Part shown: positions 1 to 11,714 of the stretch, piece by piece
How the letters are laid out: the number at the start of each line of letters is the position of its first letter
Position numbering within the stretch: position 1 is the first letter of the stretch
Source: Sipunculus nudus
Lineage: Eukaryota > Annelida > Sipuncula > Golfingiida > Sipunculidae
Assembly: GCA_026874595.1 (NCBI GenBank)
Contig: CM049318.1
Span: forward strand, 46,294,456 to 46,358,455
Reading direction: 5' to 3'
DNA length: 64,000 nt
Program-made: the position numbers and the translations under genes
Notes under the pieces: model-generated
The model's input: the letters and a program-made list of their open reading frames with translations, nothing else
What the model was told of the DNA's origin: nothing
The model's database searches: none

Positions 1-733
1 TTGTCATGCTAGCTTGGGGCTTTCTCGCCTGACCGAGCCGGGGCGAGCTCACGTGTTAACCCTTATATGTTGAGACACAGCGATGTTTTTCTAGATGATT
101 CCTGTAACGCGTGTTTACTGTGTATTATGTTAGATCCTTTAGACTGTTCGAGAAGTGGAAAATTCTCGGCTTGAGGCAAGAGGTTGTAAATAGGGGGCTG
201 TGTTTTAAAGCAGAGAGAGGTGAGAGAAGATTCCAGCGGACACGGACGAGTGGGACCTGTCCGATTATCTAGTAATTTCAGGAATTCTACTATTACTAAC
301 TCTATATAATTTGGTGCTGCCTGCCTCAAGTTTACTTTCTGGAATCTTACAAGAGCTTTACATTGGACTGTTATTCTCCGGGAGAGTTTGTGTGGACTTT
401 TCATCCGGCATATACATTTAAAAGGACTTATCGTTGTGAAAGTGGTGGTATCCAGGTTCTGTGCACTTTGTTTATTTCATTGTGTGATTGTATTGATTTG
501 TTGTTATACCGCTGTTATACTGTGTAATTGTATTGATTTAGTGCATTGTAATGTTGGGGTTGTTTAAAGAATAAATTATATTTATTTGTCAACAAAAAAA
601 ACACTGACTTCTTTATTCATTCCCCTGGGCATTTCACGCTGCCTAGTGTTGCAGAATCTGATTTTTTTTATCCCCTTGACAAAACTTGTGTTCATCTCGC
701 ATGCGTGATCTGTTGATATTAGGTTCCGTAACA
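1..733 (+). mobile_element. Long terminal repeat, 3' part (LTR retroelement fossil)
   Basis: This stretch matches, in the same direction, the sequence at 63424-64000 and, in reverse complement, the complete copy at 61129-61903. It ends in ...CCGTAACA at 733, the expected LTR terminus. An A-rich run after an ATAAA-type signal lies near 570-600. About 120 bases of the LTR start fall outside the window. It may be a solo LTR or the second LTR of an element lying upstream; no internal retroelement sequence is visible here. The family is not named because no coding part is linked to it. It is a fossil, clearly diverged from the two other copies. Confidence 0.75.
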
Positions 734-837
734 CAATTTACTTGTCATTTTTAAAAGAATGGCGGAACTATAGAAACAAGCCACCAGCAACTATAGCAGT
801 AGCGCCATTTCAGCCCTCTGACATAAGAGTCTACGAC

Positions 838-1000
838 CAGCGTACTTGCTGTCGGCCAGTTTACACGGTGCAATTTTTCCTTGCGATCAACTGTCGAATG
901 CGATTATCGCATGCGATTTTGTGTCGTATGCGATTGTTGGTTTAGAGTCGCATGCGACTCGCCTGTAATGTCGTATGCATATCGCAGCTGCTCTATTTCA
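838..1000. repeat. TCGCATGCGA-motif cluster, possible PIF/Harbinger terminal region
   Basis: The sequence CCAGTTTACACGGTGCAATT is followed by at least five variants of TCG(C/T)ATGCGA between about 895 and 1015. A 'GTTTACAC..TGCAATTTTT' opening followed by such palindromes resembles ends I recall for PIF/Harbinger DNA transposons. No matching opposite end was found downstream, so the call rests on one end plus the neighbouring MADF-like fragment. Confidence 0.35.
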
Positions 1001-1078
1001 ATTTTTTTTCATGCGATTTCGGCAAGTTAACCAATAGGAAATTGAATATAGGTTACGTGCTTATTCCTGACACCAACC

Positions 1079-1321
1079 ATGAAGTACCCCGAGCCACAGA
1101 ATACCACACTATTGCCGGACGTGGATGTAAGCGGGACCAAGCCAGTTCAAGATTTGCAAAGCAAAGAATCAATTACAATGTTGATTGACCTGATCAAAGA
1201 CAAACCAGTCTTGTGGGATGTACACTCTCAACACTACCACAGGAGAGAAAGTTGTGGAAGGAGCGAGTTGATGCTTATTCTATAAATAACTGTAACTAAA
1301 GATAAATAAATATTGTATATA
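1079..1321 (+). pseudogene. MADF/Myb-SANT-like domain fragment
   Basis: The frame starting at 1079 gives about 68 residues, with a segment reading MLIDLIKDKPVLWDVHSQHY. This matches the opening helix of MADF domains (pattern: L-I-x-L-V-x-x-x-P-x-L-W-D-x-x-x-x-x-Y). Just after it the similarity moves to another frame, in which KLWKERVDAY looks like the next MADF helix, so the copy seems frameshifted. MADF domains are DNA-binding Myb/SANT relatives found in host factors and as the second protein of PIF/Harbinger transposons. The terminal-repeat-like cluster 80 bases upstream favours the transposon origin. The domain match is short. It could also be a stray host exon. Confidence 0.4.
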
Positions 1322-2295
1322 ACCTCGTTCTCTCGCAAACATCAGGATCACAACATATTATTGACAGTATATAGCTGATGGTTATCAAGTGAGAATAGGT
1401 TAATTTATGATAAATAATGAGGGTATATTCCTTGTATATCAAATGAATGCCATGCATCGAGGTCTGATAAAAAAAACAAGAGGCAAATCAAAACAACACA
1501 CCACCTTTTAATTGACGGATAATGAACTGATAAGGTTCTAGATAAAAATTAAGTAACAGAGGCTTCAAAATATTGGTGGTAAGAGTGTGAAGAGTTGGCA
1601 GTTGAACAGGGTTTATGGGCCAGCACTGAGTTAACAATTGTGGGCTTTAAGCTAAATCAGCTTTAAGCTACATTTAGCTTATTTTCTATAAAGTTTGCAG
1701 TATTATCCCCATTTTATTTTATTTTTTTATGAAATTACGAAATTGTTATGAAAACCATAATATAATATTGTATGTAAATAGCCATGCTTTATCACCCTTG
1801 AAACATTTACACCTTTAACTAGTCGACAATAACATATCACTTTTAATTCTGTAGATATGTTAAGTAAATGGATATAGTCCATGGGCCAGAGCAGATATTG
1901 GTACCACCGAGGGTGGCAAAACTTAGGTAGGTTATTTTTCAAAGGTCTATGCCTATAGATGATATTTTGGTATAATAACTGATCCAGATTGGTAGCTAAG
2001 TCATAGTTATGCGCTACTGAATGTAGTGACCACACATGAAAATTTAAACTTAAGGCTACATCGACTTTTCCACAGTATTTATTTGATAACTTCATAACAA
2101 AAGGGACCACAACAAATTTGGTTTCAACAGATAGCTAAGACCTGGGGCTTTCTGATGGTCTGTCAAATGTGGCAGTTGTATGCATTTATCATGAGTCAGA
2201 TACTAATATTTCCCCGGACCCCTTAAAACTGTCGAAAACTCTGTATTTTTATAAATATCAGCTTCTTATATGGAAGCCTATGCTTTTTTTCATTA
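1322..2295. other. No gene seen
   Basis: AT-rich sequence with only short reading frames that lack recognisable motifs. A small reiteration of AGCTTTAAGCTA-type words sits near 1645-1685. Nothing else is supported. Confidence 0.5.
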
Positions 2296-2650
2296 TTAGG
2301 GCCCCGCTTGACAAGCGGTGCCCTATAGTGAACCCGTGTCAGTCCGTCCTTCCGTCCTTCCGTCTTTCCGTCCTTCCGTGAGTGACACTTTCTTTCTCGC
2401 GCGATAACTCAACAACAACATACTTCAGCTTTGCTAAATTAACAGGGATGATTAGTACATATGAGGGCTCATGACCTATTGAATAACAGACCTGTCGGAA
2501 TTACAATATGGCCGCCACAGCCCAATCGCTGATTTGATTTTGTACGCAGTACCTCAAAAACAACATACTTCAGCTTTCCCAAATTCACAGGGATGATTTG
2601 TACATACCAGGGCTCCAGTCCTATTGAATAACAGACCTATGAAAATGGGT
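2296..2650 (+). repeat. Dispersed repeat, GTGCCCTATAGTGA family, copy 1
   Basis: The copy opens with GGTGCCCTATAGTGAACCC, followed by CCGTC(C/T)TT reiterations. It then contains an internal duplication of about 145 bases: AACAACATACTTCAGCTTT occurs at about 2412 and 2560, each followed by CACAGGGATGATT-like and CCTATTGAATAACAGACC words. A second family member lies at 3336-3570 in the same direction. No coding capacity is evident, and I cannot name the family. Confidence 0.65.
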
Positions 2651-3335
2651 ACGCTCCCGAGGCAGCGGAAATCTTACGCTGCTAAAGAAGCAACTGATTT
2701 TCACGCTGCCAGCTTTGACCGTTTATGATATATTTAGACACCAGATGGCGGTTCGGTGACCGCTGAACAAAACGTGCGTATGATGTGACAAGCAGCCAAC
2801 CAGATGCCAATAAACAAACACTCGACAGGCATTCTGGCTTCGCCCATAGCTGCGCTTCAAGCGCCGTTTACGTTCGAATTTTAATTGCTCCCTCTGCATT
2901 CTCGCATAATCGACCGATTCGATTCTGACAGTATGACTGTGTTAGCGTAGCCATGTGCCTGGTGTCTGCAGAACTGTAACCAGCCAACGAGGTGTGCACG
3001 CAGCCTTTGTTGTTACGTTTCGTTTTAATTACAGCTCCCGACCGGGCATCCTATGTGCCCAAGGCCCTAAGCAAACCACGTCTGCGGCAATTCTCTCTGA
3101 GCCTGTGGCCTGTTCAGACGGTTACCGTGGCGATGAGCTGTCACTCAAAACGAAATGAACATGATTGGCTCCGTGTATTCCTCGCTTGGCCGTTTCTTCC
3201 AGCACAAGGTCTCATCTGATTGGACAAAAATACACTGCTCCCCTCTGGTGTAGCAATTCAGGATACGAGGTCATAACAAACAGCGCTTACCATATAGGAA
3301 GTAGGCCTGTAGTTAAAGCGCTGTGTAAAGAGCGT
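2651..3335. other. Sequence between two dispersed repeat copies, no gene called
   Basis: Somewhat richer in CG dinucleotides than its surroundings between 2830 and 3230, with two GATTGG/CCAAT-type words near 3160 and 3220. The reading frames here (67, 75 and 63 residues) overlap each other and carry no motif. It might be an insertion separating two copies of the flanking repeat. Confidence 0.35.
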
Positions 3336-3620
3336 AGAAAATGGGGTGCCCTATAGTGATCACCGCGTCTGTCTGTCCGTCCGTCAGTGTCGCTTATTTT
3401 CACACGCAATATCCCAAAGAAATTATGTTTCATCTTTCTGCGTTTCACAGGGCTCATAGGTGCTAATTGTAAGGAGGGCTTCGTCCCTACCAATTTTCAG
3501 ACCCGCCAAAAATTCAATATGCCTGCTAGAGCACAATCAGTGATTTTTTATGCTAAAAAGTCTTATTAAACAGGTCGGATTTAGACAATTTTTACTATGC
3601 ACTAATGCATTCTGCGGGGC
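3336..3620 (+). repeat. Dispersed repeat, GTGCCCTATAGTGA family, copy 2
   Basis: It opens GGTGCCCTATAGTGATCACC, then TCTGTCTGTCCGTCCGTCAG, and continues with a CACAGGG segment and CACAATCAGTGATTTTTTAT, in the same order as copy 1 at 2296-2650. It is clearly diverged from copy 1, so it is old. Confidence 0.6.
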
Positions 3621-3860
3621 CCCCTGAAGATCATCTTGTTGTTGTTTACTGTTTCATGGATTTCTTGGGACAATACTGGATTTATTTGGTGTTTGTTTTA
3701 ACTTCTGCGTGAAATATCATGCACAACGAAGGACTAGTCTATTATTGGCGATGCCATTCCATATCAGATACCGGCTGTCAAAGGTATTTGCGCGATTGTC
3801 TTATGGTAGGGGTCCACTGGTACATTTGAGAAGGGTTGTCTTCACGACGACCATGGGCAA

Positions 3861-4245
3861 TTGTGTAATATGCAAATTAGGGCCGCCATCGACAGAATTT
3901 CTATTTTCTTCGATATCTCAAGAACTAACCTTGATAATCGGTCGAATATTGTGTCTAGACCCAGGTTTTCATGGTCAAAGATTCAAAATAAATAATTCTT
4001 ACAACGATTTAGACTATATTTTAAATGTTAATATGCAAATTTCTAGCCGCGATTGTTGGATATTCTAATTTCTTAAATAAATCAAGAACTCATCATGAAA
4101 ATAGGCCAAAATTGGGTCTCGACCTAGGTATTCATGGTCAAAACTTCAAAAGAATCCATGTTAACAAATGGTTAGTCCGAGTTTATAAATTTAACATGCA
4201 AATCAGGGCCCCCATTTGAATAAACCTTTTTTCCTGATATTTCAG
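3861..4245 (+). repeat. ATGCAAAT repeat, two tandem units, left member of an inverted pair
   Basis: Two units of about 165 bases share, in order, TATGCAAAT, a GGGCC..CCAT word, ATCTCAAGAACT(A/C) and a GTCTAGACC/GTCTCGACCTAGG word followed by TTCATGGTCAAA. The same words occur in reverse complement at 6291-6640. The two blocks therefore form an inverted repeat with a loop of about 2 kb. Confidence 0.65.
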
Positions 4246-6290
4246 CTGGAAACGATGTTAACTGGTCAAACATGATATTCTAGGTTTTCAGTAATATGAT
4301 AGTTAAAAGGTCATCGGAAAAAAAAACTTTCACATAATCTTCCGCATTATCAAAAGAACTAAATATAATATTTAATTACACATTATATAATTTTGATTCA
4401 AACGAAACCCTATTAATAAGATTTTAAGTTTATATTAGATTTCTTTAAACAAATGAAGCATTTTCTTAGAGAGATAGCATTTCCGCAATATTTCAGTTAA
4501 ACACTTAGATAATGTGACTGGACTAGGACGTAGCCAAGTAGCCGGAGCATTAATTTTCGGCCCGGAAGGGGCACTGTTCAGTTCCAGATTCTGCATCGAA
4601 GACAGATTTAACTGTGTTATTCACAACCCCGTGCATATAAAACCTAAAGTCAGATGTTCTTAATATTAGTAAAAAAGACCTAATTACATGTCATTTTATC
4701 ATGTCTTTGTTTTACAATGCACAGTTCCATCTTCAACTGAGAATAAATCTTTAAAGAAAAAAATGATATTTTCAACGGTAGGCCCTCCTGGTTACAGATT
4801 TTCACAAGATCACAAACAAAATTATTTCCATCCGTGCAAATTAGGAAGATCATTATGAAAAAAAGACTCTGTGTAAATATTAAAAACAATTATGTTTGAA
4901 ATATAAATTGGTAACTCTCATAAATAATTGTAGCTTCCAAGAGATCACGTTTGTATATTATTAGCTTTTGTGCATATTATAGCACTTTGTAATCATATAA
5001 AATTAGGATAGGTAAAAATGAAAGGTTTACTTAAACCTGACAAAATTGCTTTAATGCATTAGACATAGACCCTGAATAGAATTTATAGCGCATCTAAAGA
5101 CCAGGAGACGAAGTAGCTCGCCCAATATCAATTATCTTTATCTATTGAAAACTTGATCCGATCAAATTATATCGGATAAGACAGGACAGAATCAATACTC
5201 TGTTTCTAATATTAATCACTGTTTGAGAAATGAAGAAGTTAAATCATACACTGAAGTGTATATAATGTAGTATACGATTAATGTTTGTCTACCTTGGACT
5301 GCAAATATGGTAGCAAGGTTTTTTGCAGGACCGGTTTTATAATGCCAGGCCAAAACAGAGGTGAAGAAACGACAGTTAAGTAAAACTTCCTGACATCTGC
5401 ATATGCCATGAATATCAGATTTTGGTATAAATAGATATCATAGATATCTTTTACACCATTTTATTCTGGATTTTTTGTCAATGTTCAGATTTCGGTTATA
5501 TGGTCAAAATTTCGGTTCTCCGTTTTTTATTTCGGATGAACGATTTTTCGGATAAACGATGTTCGGATATTCGACGTTCTATTGTATAATTCATGCTGCC
5601 ACCAAACCCTTTATTTAGTTAATTATTCAAATAATGGTAAGCCTACGTTTGTTATAATTTACATGAAACATGTTTGCGATATATACATGTTAACAAAATT
5701 AAAAAGGCGTGCTAAATCGCTTTAGTTCTGCACAATACTTGATAAATAAATACATCCTGCTCCATTAATCTGGTCGCTTGTTAAACTGAATTAACTTCAC
5801 TTGAAATTAAAGTTTGAGCATCAGCAGACTTCTGTATTCCATGTGCTGCAAAATAAAGGCCTTGATCGAACACTTTTATAGATTAGACATTATTTATCAA
5901 AGATTTAATTTATTCATCAGTACCCCAAAGTAATCACAGGATCCAGCCCTGAAATACCATGAATATTTCGTGGAACTATTTCTTAAATGAAAGCCAGTGT
6001 ACAATACTACGACTGTACCACATTTGGTACTTTTATCACAATTTGAACAATATTTCAATTAGCCGCCGCACTAATAAAATAAATGAATTCCATACAGATG
6101 GCTAAGCTTCTTGCATCGTTATATGGGGATGTCATTCGTAAAGAGTGGATTGATGAGATGTTAACGTAAATGTTCTTATATCCTTATAATTTTATCTAAT
6201 ACATTTATCTATATATCTGGACATATTCTCCATATAACATATACTAGCCATGTTAAGGAGATAAATAGGTATATGTTATGCGCTACAGAA
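4246..6290. other. Loop between inverted repeats, no gene seen
   Basis: Very AT-rich. A cluster of related words (TTTCGGTT, TTCGGATAAACGAT, TTCGGATATTCGAC) lies at about 5480-5580. The few reading frames are short and motif-free. If the flanking inverted blocks are ends of one transposon, this would be its non-coding interior. Confidence 0.4.
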
Positions 6291-6640
6291 CCCCAAACAG
6301 AACCTTTACAGGAAGTACCCATTACAGCCCTGATTTGCATATAAAAATTAAAAATACTAAACCGTTATTAATATGGTTTCATTTGAATCGTTGGCCATGG
6401 AAACGTAAGTATAGACACAATGTTTGGGCAGTAATCATATAGTTAGTTCTTGATATATTGGGAAGGTAGAATTTCCATCAATGGCTCCTCATTTGCATAT
6501 TTAATTTTAAAATACTGACCATAAACCGTTACTGTTTTTATTCTGATCTTTGACGATGGAAACCTAGGTCTAGACACAAAAAAATTCAACCAATTATAAT
6601 GGTTAGTTCTTGAGATATCGAAGCAACCAAGAACACGCTT
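6291..6640 (-). repeat. ATGCAAAT repeat, right member of the inverted pair
   Basis: Two units carry ATTTGCATAT, GTTAGTTCTTGA(G)ATAT and CCATGGAAACGTAAG / GATGGAAACCTAGGTCTAGAC words. These are the reverse complements, in reverse order, of words at 3861-4245. By eye the divergence is substantial. Confidence 0.6.
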
Positions 6641-8515
6641 TCCGATTGTTTGAAATGTTTTCTAATGGAGTTTACAGATGGTGATACCGATGACGTAACA
6701 CTGGCCTGCCAATCACGCACGTAGTTCAAATTTAGCCCGAAACGGATGTGCCATGGCTGACTGACCTAGCGACGGGGACATCTTGCCTGCCTATCTCAAA
6801 TATTAAGTAAATAATAAAGAGATAGACCATATAGTGTAATAAATGCTAGGAAAATGTCAGATAAATATAGTTATAAGGAAATGACCCAGAAAAGTAACAC
6901 ATTAAACCGAAATCTACACTTATATCAATTCAAGCGCCTGTGATGGAACATAAAGTGATCAGCTCAGTCTGTCTATCATATCTCCGTTATCATTAAATAT
7001 ATATCAATTATGAACTTCTTTCTATAGGCACTGTTGAAATAACTTTCATATGCTGTATCATACTATGTATTTGGATTGAAGCTATTAAAGTCTGAAAATT
7101 GAAAGCAACTTAAATATTCAGATGTGTGATATTCCAAATGTATTCAATTTATAAACTTTAAAACAAATTGATATATTAAAAAAATTAAGATCTAATTGGA
7201 ACTTCATATATTATTTTCCTGCCTCCGAAAAATGGGAGATAGAGTGATTAGTTTTGTTTGTATTCTAGTCTGTCTGTCCATTTTTAAATATTCAGTAATT
7301 ATTAATGTACTTTTTTATCCTGTAAGCACTAATCATTTAAGTGAATATCCTGTATGTATATACAGAGATGTGGGAACTCCCATCATTGCACTCCGCCCCC
7401 AACACCAATAAGTCCTTGCACATGTGGACGGGAGACATCTTTTATACTGCAACTGTATACATTTTATTTGATAAAAATATATATATTTAATAGTATATTA
7501 TAAAAAAAACAGATCTAATTTAACGAATGTGTAAACTGCTGAACTTTCAACAATTTTTCCAAAAGTCAGCCAATGATCATTGTAATAGTACCGATCTTAT
7601 GTTCACAAACTGCTCACATGCTTCACTTTCAAAATTAGGAAACACATGGTTTGGTCACAAAATATTATTTCCAAATAATTTCTTACTCATCAATACAAAC
7701 CAATCATATCAACCAACCATGTCCTATATTACCTCTTCCTCTCAGACTTTATTCCCATTTGATATTATTTTAAATTTTTACCTTCAAGGTCAACTTCAGC
7801 TGAGCACAGTGGCCAATGGGTCCCTTTTTTTAAGGATGGCCTAAAGTGGTAGCCTGAAGGTGAAAAAAAATAAAAAGAGACAAGGAAAACCAAGCTTGTA
7901 CCTAAGATCAAAACAAAGAACTTTTGCAATTTTGCGATCACTTATATCCAGAACAACGAATTCAATAGTGAGCGATTTGATCAACTTTTGAAGACATCAT
8001 TTCCTGATTTAACCGTAAAGCCCAGAATTTCAATTGCTTCTCCCGTTTGTTGATATTGTGTGGTTTTGATTCTGGTCTGAAGCAATGACTCTTGTTTCAT
8101 TCGATCTGAGCGGATGCTACTTGTTTCAAATCATTTTTGGTTTTTATATGGTTTTGCGATTGTTCACCACATGGCATAACTAAGTTTTGTCTTACCCTAT
8201 CGCAACTTGTCCGAACGCGGCAGCACGGGTCTCCCGCAGTATCCAGCAAGGTTCTCACATACCCCGATAGCCCTTCTGGCTGAAGGAACCCACCTTCCTC
8301 CCCCTACCACATTTTAGCCAAACCTATTATTTCTTATTATTTCTATATGTCTATACTTTGATTTTAACATAACAACTGAAGATTTCGTCAACCATTTCAG
8401 TTGAAGGAGAAATTAAATCGACTATTCCTCCACCACATTTTCATTGTGTTTGTTGCCAGATTATAGTATCAGGAGACCATTGACTTATGTTGTGCATTTC
8501 AAGTAAACAAGCATA
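6641..8515. other. No gene seen
   Basis: Mostly AT-rich. A 105-residue frame at 7527-7844 has no recognisable motif and a composition like its surroundings. A short GC-richer stretch at 8190-8310 is not a recognisable RNA gene. No repeats with other parts of the window were noticed. Confidence 0.4.
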
Positions 8516-8815
8516 CTTAAGATTCACATATGGCAGCGTTATGGCCACCACAATGACATATAAGGCAGATATTCATTTTAGTGATATGTCATTACAAGCT
8601 AACGATTTTTTTCCGATGCTGCTGCTTTACTGGAACATTGTATGTCCTCCGTGACCGAATGAAGGAAAAGTTTCTTGGGTTCCTAAAGGTGTACATTATC
8701 ACATTTTGGATGATAACAGATTAGGAAAATATACAGTTAAAAGGCGTACTTCAAAATTCAAAATGGCTGTCATATGGCCACCACAATGACTAAAAGGCGA
8801 ATTCTTTTATTCCAT
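8516..8815 (+). repeat. Duplicated segment of about 230 bp
   Basis: TATGGCCACCACAATGAC occurs at about 8538 and 8775. Similar bases surround it: an ATTCA(C/A)A..TGGC word before, an (A)AAGGC(A/G)GA..ATTC word after. Only parts of the two units are conserved. Confidence 0.5.
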
Positions 8816-9244
8816 TTGTTTAAGCATCAACATGGTCCTTCTGTGGTATTTGCCATCAAAATCAGCTTTTCAGGTGATAACCGTGACATTTAGCTGATCC
8901 TTATGGTTCTTTTCCATATACGCATTTTGCCATGCGTTTTGCCGCGCGGTGAAAATCCAGCAAGTTAAACCATGTCTATTTTCATGTGTGCGCCATTGCC
9001 GCACGGCAAACGCAGGCGTCAGTTCTGGAATCCAGCAATGCTGTATTTCTGCGTTTGCCGCTCGGGAATTCCGCCTTCAAATGATGTCACATGTGGGGTT
9101 CCCCGTATACCTGCGCTGGTTTCGTGTTTGTGTGAGCAGCCTCTTTGCCTGACAACAAGTTTGGGAAGTTATAGAACTCATAGAACCCGGTCTGTATGAC
9201 CTGTCATCCGTACAGTATAAGCGGCACGCTTTCCTATATTTGAC
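8816..9244. other. GC-richer stretch with internal similarities
   Basis: AATCCAGCAA occurs at about 8955 and 9030, and GCGTTT(T)GCCGC(G/T)CGG at about 8935 and 9050, so the segment seems partly self-duplicated. The overlapping frames here (67 and 75 residues) have no motif. Confidence 0.35.
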
Positions 9245-9655
9245 ATATGACAAAACACACTGACGCGGGCGGCAAGGGGGCGGCCACGCGTGCGGATTTC
9301 TTGTAATTTTTTTATCAATTAAAAATCTAGTAAATTGTATTAAATTAACACCTTATCTATATGTATATTTCAATGTAAAAGTAAATATAACATTTATTAC
9401 AACTACATATTGGCATTAGTATGTTTATATATACTTCGTTTATATATAAATTACATGTATCCATGTATGTTCAAATAGATACATATTGTTTTATATATTA
9501 AGTTCACCAAGTATATAATCATGACTATTTGCGCTAAACGGGGGTATATTTCTTAGTCAAACATATACAGAATACCACAAAAGTTCTCCATATTCCACAG
9601 CGTTTCCACAAAATTTGCCACGTGCCGCCCGCGCCATGCAGTCTGTTTTGACAGT
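9245..9655. repeat. Short inverted-repeat element at the left foldback end
   Basis: ACAAAACACACTGACGCGGG at about 9251 is repeated in inverted form at about 9610-9650 (GCCGCCCGCGCCATGCAGTC, then TGTTTTGAC). The 350 bases between are AT-rich. The segment may be a small MITE-like unit, or the outer end of the foldback split by an AT-rich insertion. Confidence 0.5.
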
Positions 9656-10980
9656 GCCGCGGATCTTCCGCGTGAACGCTTTGTTGCAACCACTATTGGA
9701 ATAACATTCACTATTGTAATAATTATTACAATAGTGGTTGGTAAGGGCCAGTTTTTGCCAACCACTATTGTAATAACGGTCACTATTGTAATAATTACTA
9801 CATTAGTGGTTGCAAATGCAACCACCATTGTGATTATTTTTTATTACAATAGTGGTTGATGTTGCAGGCGGATATTTTTCCCAGATTCGTCGAGATTCTT
9901 CCAAAAAATGTCCTTCCCCAAAAAAAAAACAGACAGTTCATATTCAGTATCCCAAAATCGCATCAGTTTGTATTTTATATGTTATTACACTAGTGAACTT
10001 TATTACATTGGTAACCGTGTCGAGAAACCACTATTGTAATAACGGTCACTATTGTAATATAAACTAGCGGCCACTTTTGTTTCACCACTGAAGACATAAT
10101 TCTGTCAACTTTCATTTTGCAATGCCACCATCTTTTTATATTTGTGTTCAAGTCTAAAATGCTACAGAATTGTAGTATTCCAGACATTATAATCTACTCT
10201 TACATCATTAAATCATAACAATAACGAAAGTTATTACAGTAGTGAACGTTATTACAATAGTGACCGGGTCGTGCAACCACTATTGTAATAACGGTCACTA
10301 TTGTAATAAAAACTTGGGTCCACCTTGATCTCAACACTGAAGAAATCATTCTATTATCGTTCATCTTGAAATGCCACTATTGATATATATTTGTGTTCAA
10401 GTCAAAAATGCTGGGGAATTATAGTATTCCAAACGTTATAATCCACACTAACGTCATTAATATATACCTATAACGAAATTTATAACAATAGTGAACGTTA
10501 TTACAATAGTGACCGGGTAGTGCAACCACTATTGTTATAATGGTTACTATTGTAATAAAACCTAGTGGCCACTTTTATCTGGCCCCTGAAGAAATTATTT
10601 TTTCATTGTTCATCTCAAAATGCCAGCATTGTTTTATATTTGTGTTCAAGTGTGAAATGCTTGGGAATTAAAGTATTCCAAATGTTGAAATCCACTCTTT
10701 CGTCATCAATTATACCAATAACGAAAGTTATGACAATAGTAAACGTTATTACAATAGTGACCGGGTCGTGCAACCACTATTGTAATAACGGTCACTATTG
10801 TAATGAAAACTAGTGGCCATATTTATCCAACCACTGAAGAAATAATTCTATTATCGTTCATCTTGAAATGCCACCATTGTTTTATATTTGTGTTCAAGTG
10901 TGAAATGCTTTGGAATTATAGTATTCCAAAAGTTGAATTCCGCTCTGACGTCATTTATTTTACATATAACAAAATTTATT
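9655..10980 (+). repeat. Left arm: tandem units of about 250 bp bounded by CACTATTGTAATAA
   Basis: From about 10022 four units follow each other. Each begins ACCACTATTGTAATAACGGT + CACTATTGTAAT and ends TTACAATAGTGA(A)CGTTATTACAATAGTGACC-like, so every unit is itself flanked by inverted repeats. A conserved body reads GAAGAAAT.ATTCT, then TTCAT.TTG.AATGCCACCA, TTTATATTTGTGTTCAAGT and TAGTATTCCA. The last unit (10771-10980) is truncated. The outer part (9690-9990) pairs with 16235-16440. Confidence 0.8.
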
Positions 10981-11714
10981 AAGAAAAATGTTGGGGACCT
11001 TTATTATTCAGAATACAGTTACAATCCTCTCATTCGTATTTATTTATGCCACAAACGACATTTATTGAAATATTCACAGTTATTGCAGTATTGAAGTATT
11101 GTAGGCCATTTCAAATCAACTGCGCATTTATCAGCAGCTGGCCTCACAGTATAACGTGATATCATTAAGCACTGGACCCTTGTCAACCATGAAAACACTC
11201 GATTTTGTTTCCAGGTGTTTATATCGAGCCGTTTATACTGCTCATGTTATAGTAGCTGATGAATTAATGAATAAAGGGATGGGAATCTTAAGACCTATTA
11301 TACCTCAAATCCCACATAAATTATTTAACTGCAAATATATATGGTCAAAAAATACTGACCCCTGACAATTATGTTGAAATATGTGTATTTATATTAAATA
11401 TTATTTTTTTAAGTTCATTTACACACATTTTAAACTGTTACAATGTCGTGTGACATTTGTTGACAGAATTATACCACTTTAAAGGGGACGTTTAAACATG
11501 TTTGTAAAAGCACGACTTGTGTCTATCAGTAGACACCAGTGTTTTCTGCATAAACACGGACGTTTTAAACACGTAGGTATTCAAATATAACACTGGTGTA
11601 TTGTACAAAAGAATAGACGTGTCTCTATTTTTTTACAGTGTACGCTATGTGATTCGCTATGACCGTTATTGTGTTATATGTTTAATTACATTTTTGTTTA
11701 ATTAATTTATACTA
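10981..11714. other. Foldback interior, no gene seen
   Basis: AT-rich spacer between the left arm and the first GGTGGCGCCACC array. The 69-residue frame at 11156-11365 has no motif. Confidence 0.4.

Noticed and set aside
7527-7844. 105-residue frame as a gene
   Set aside because: No motif, no splice-like borders, and composition equal to the AT-rich surroundings.
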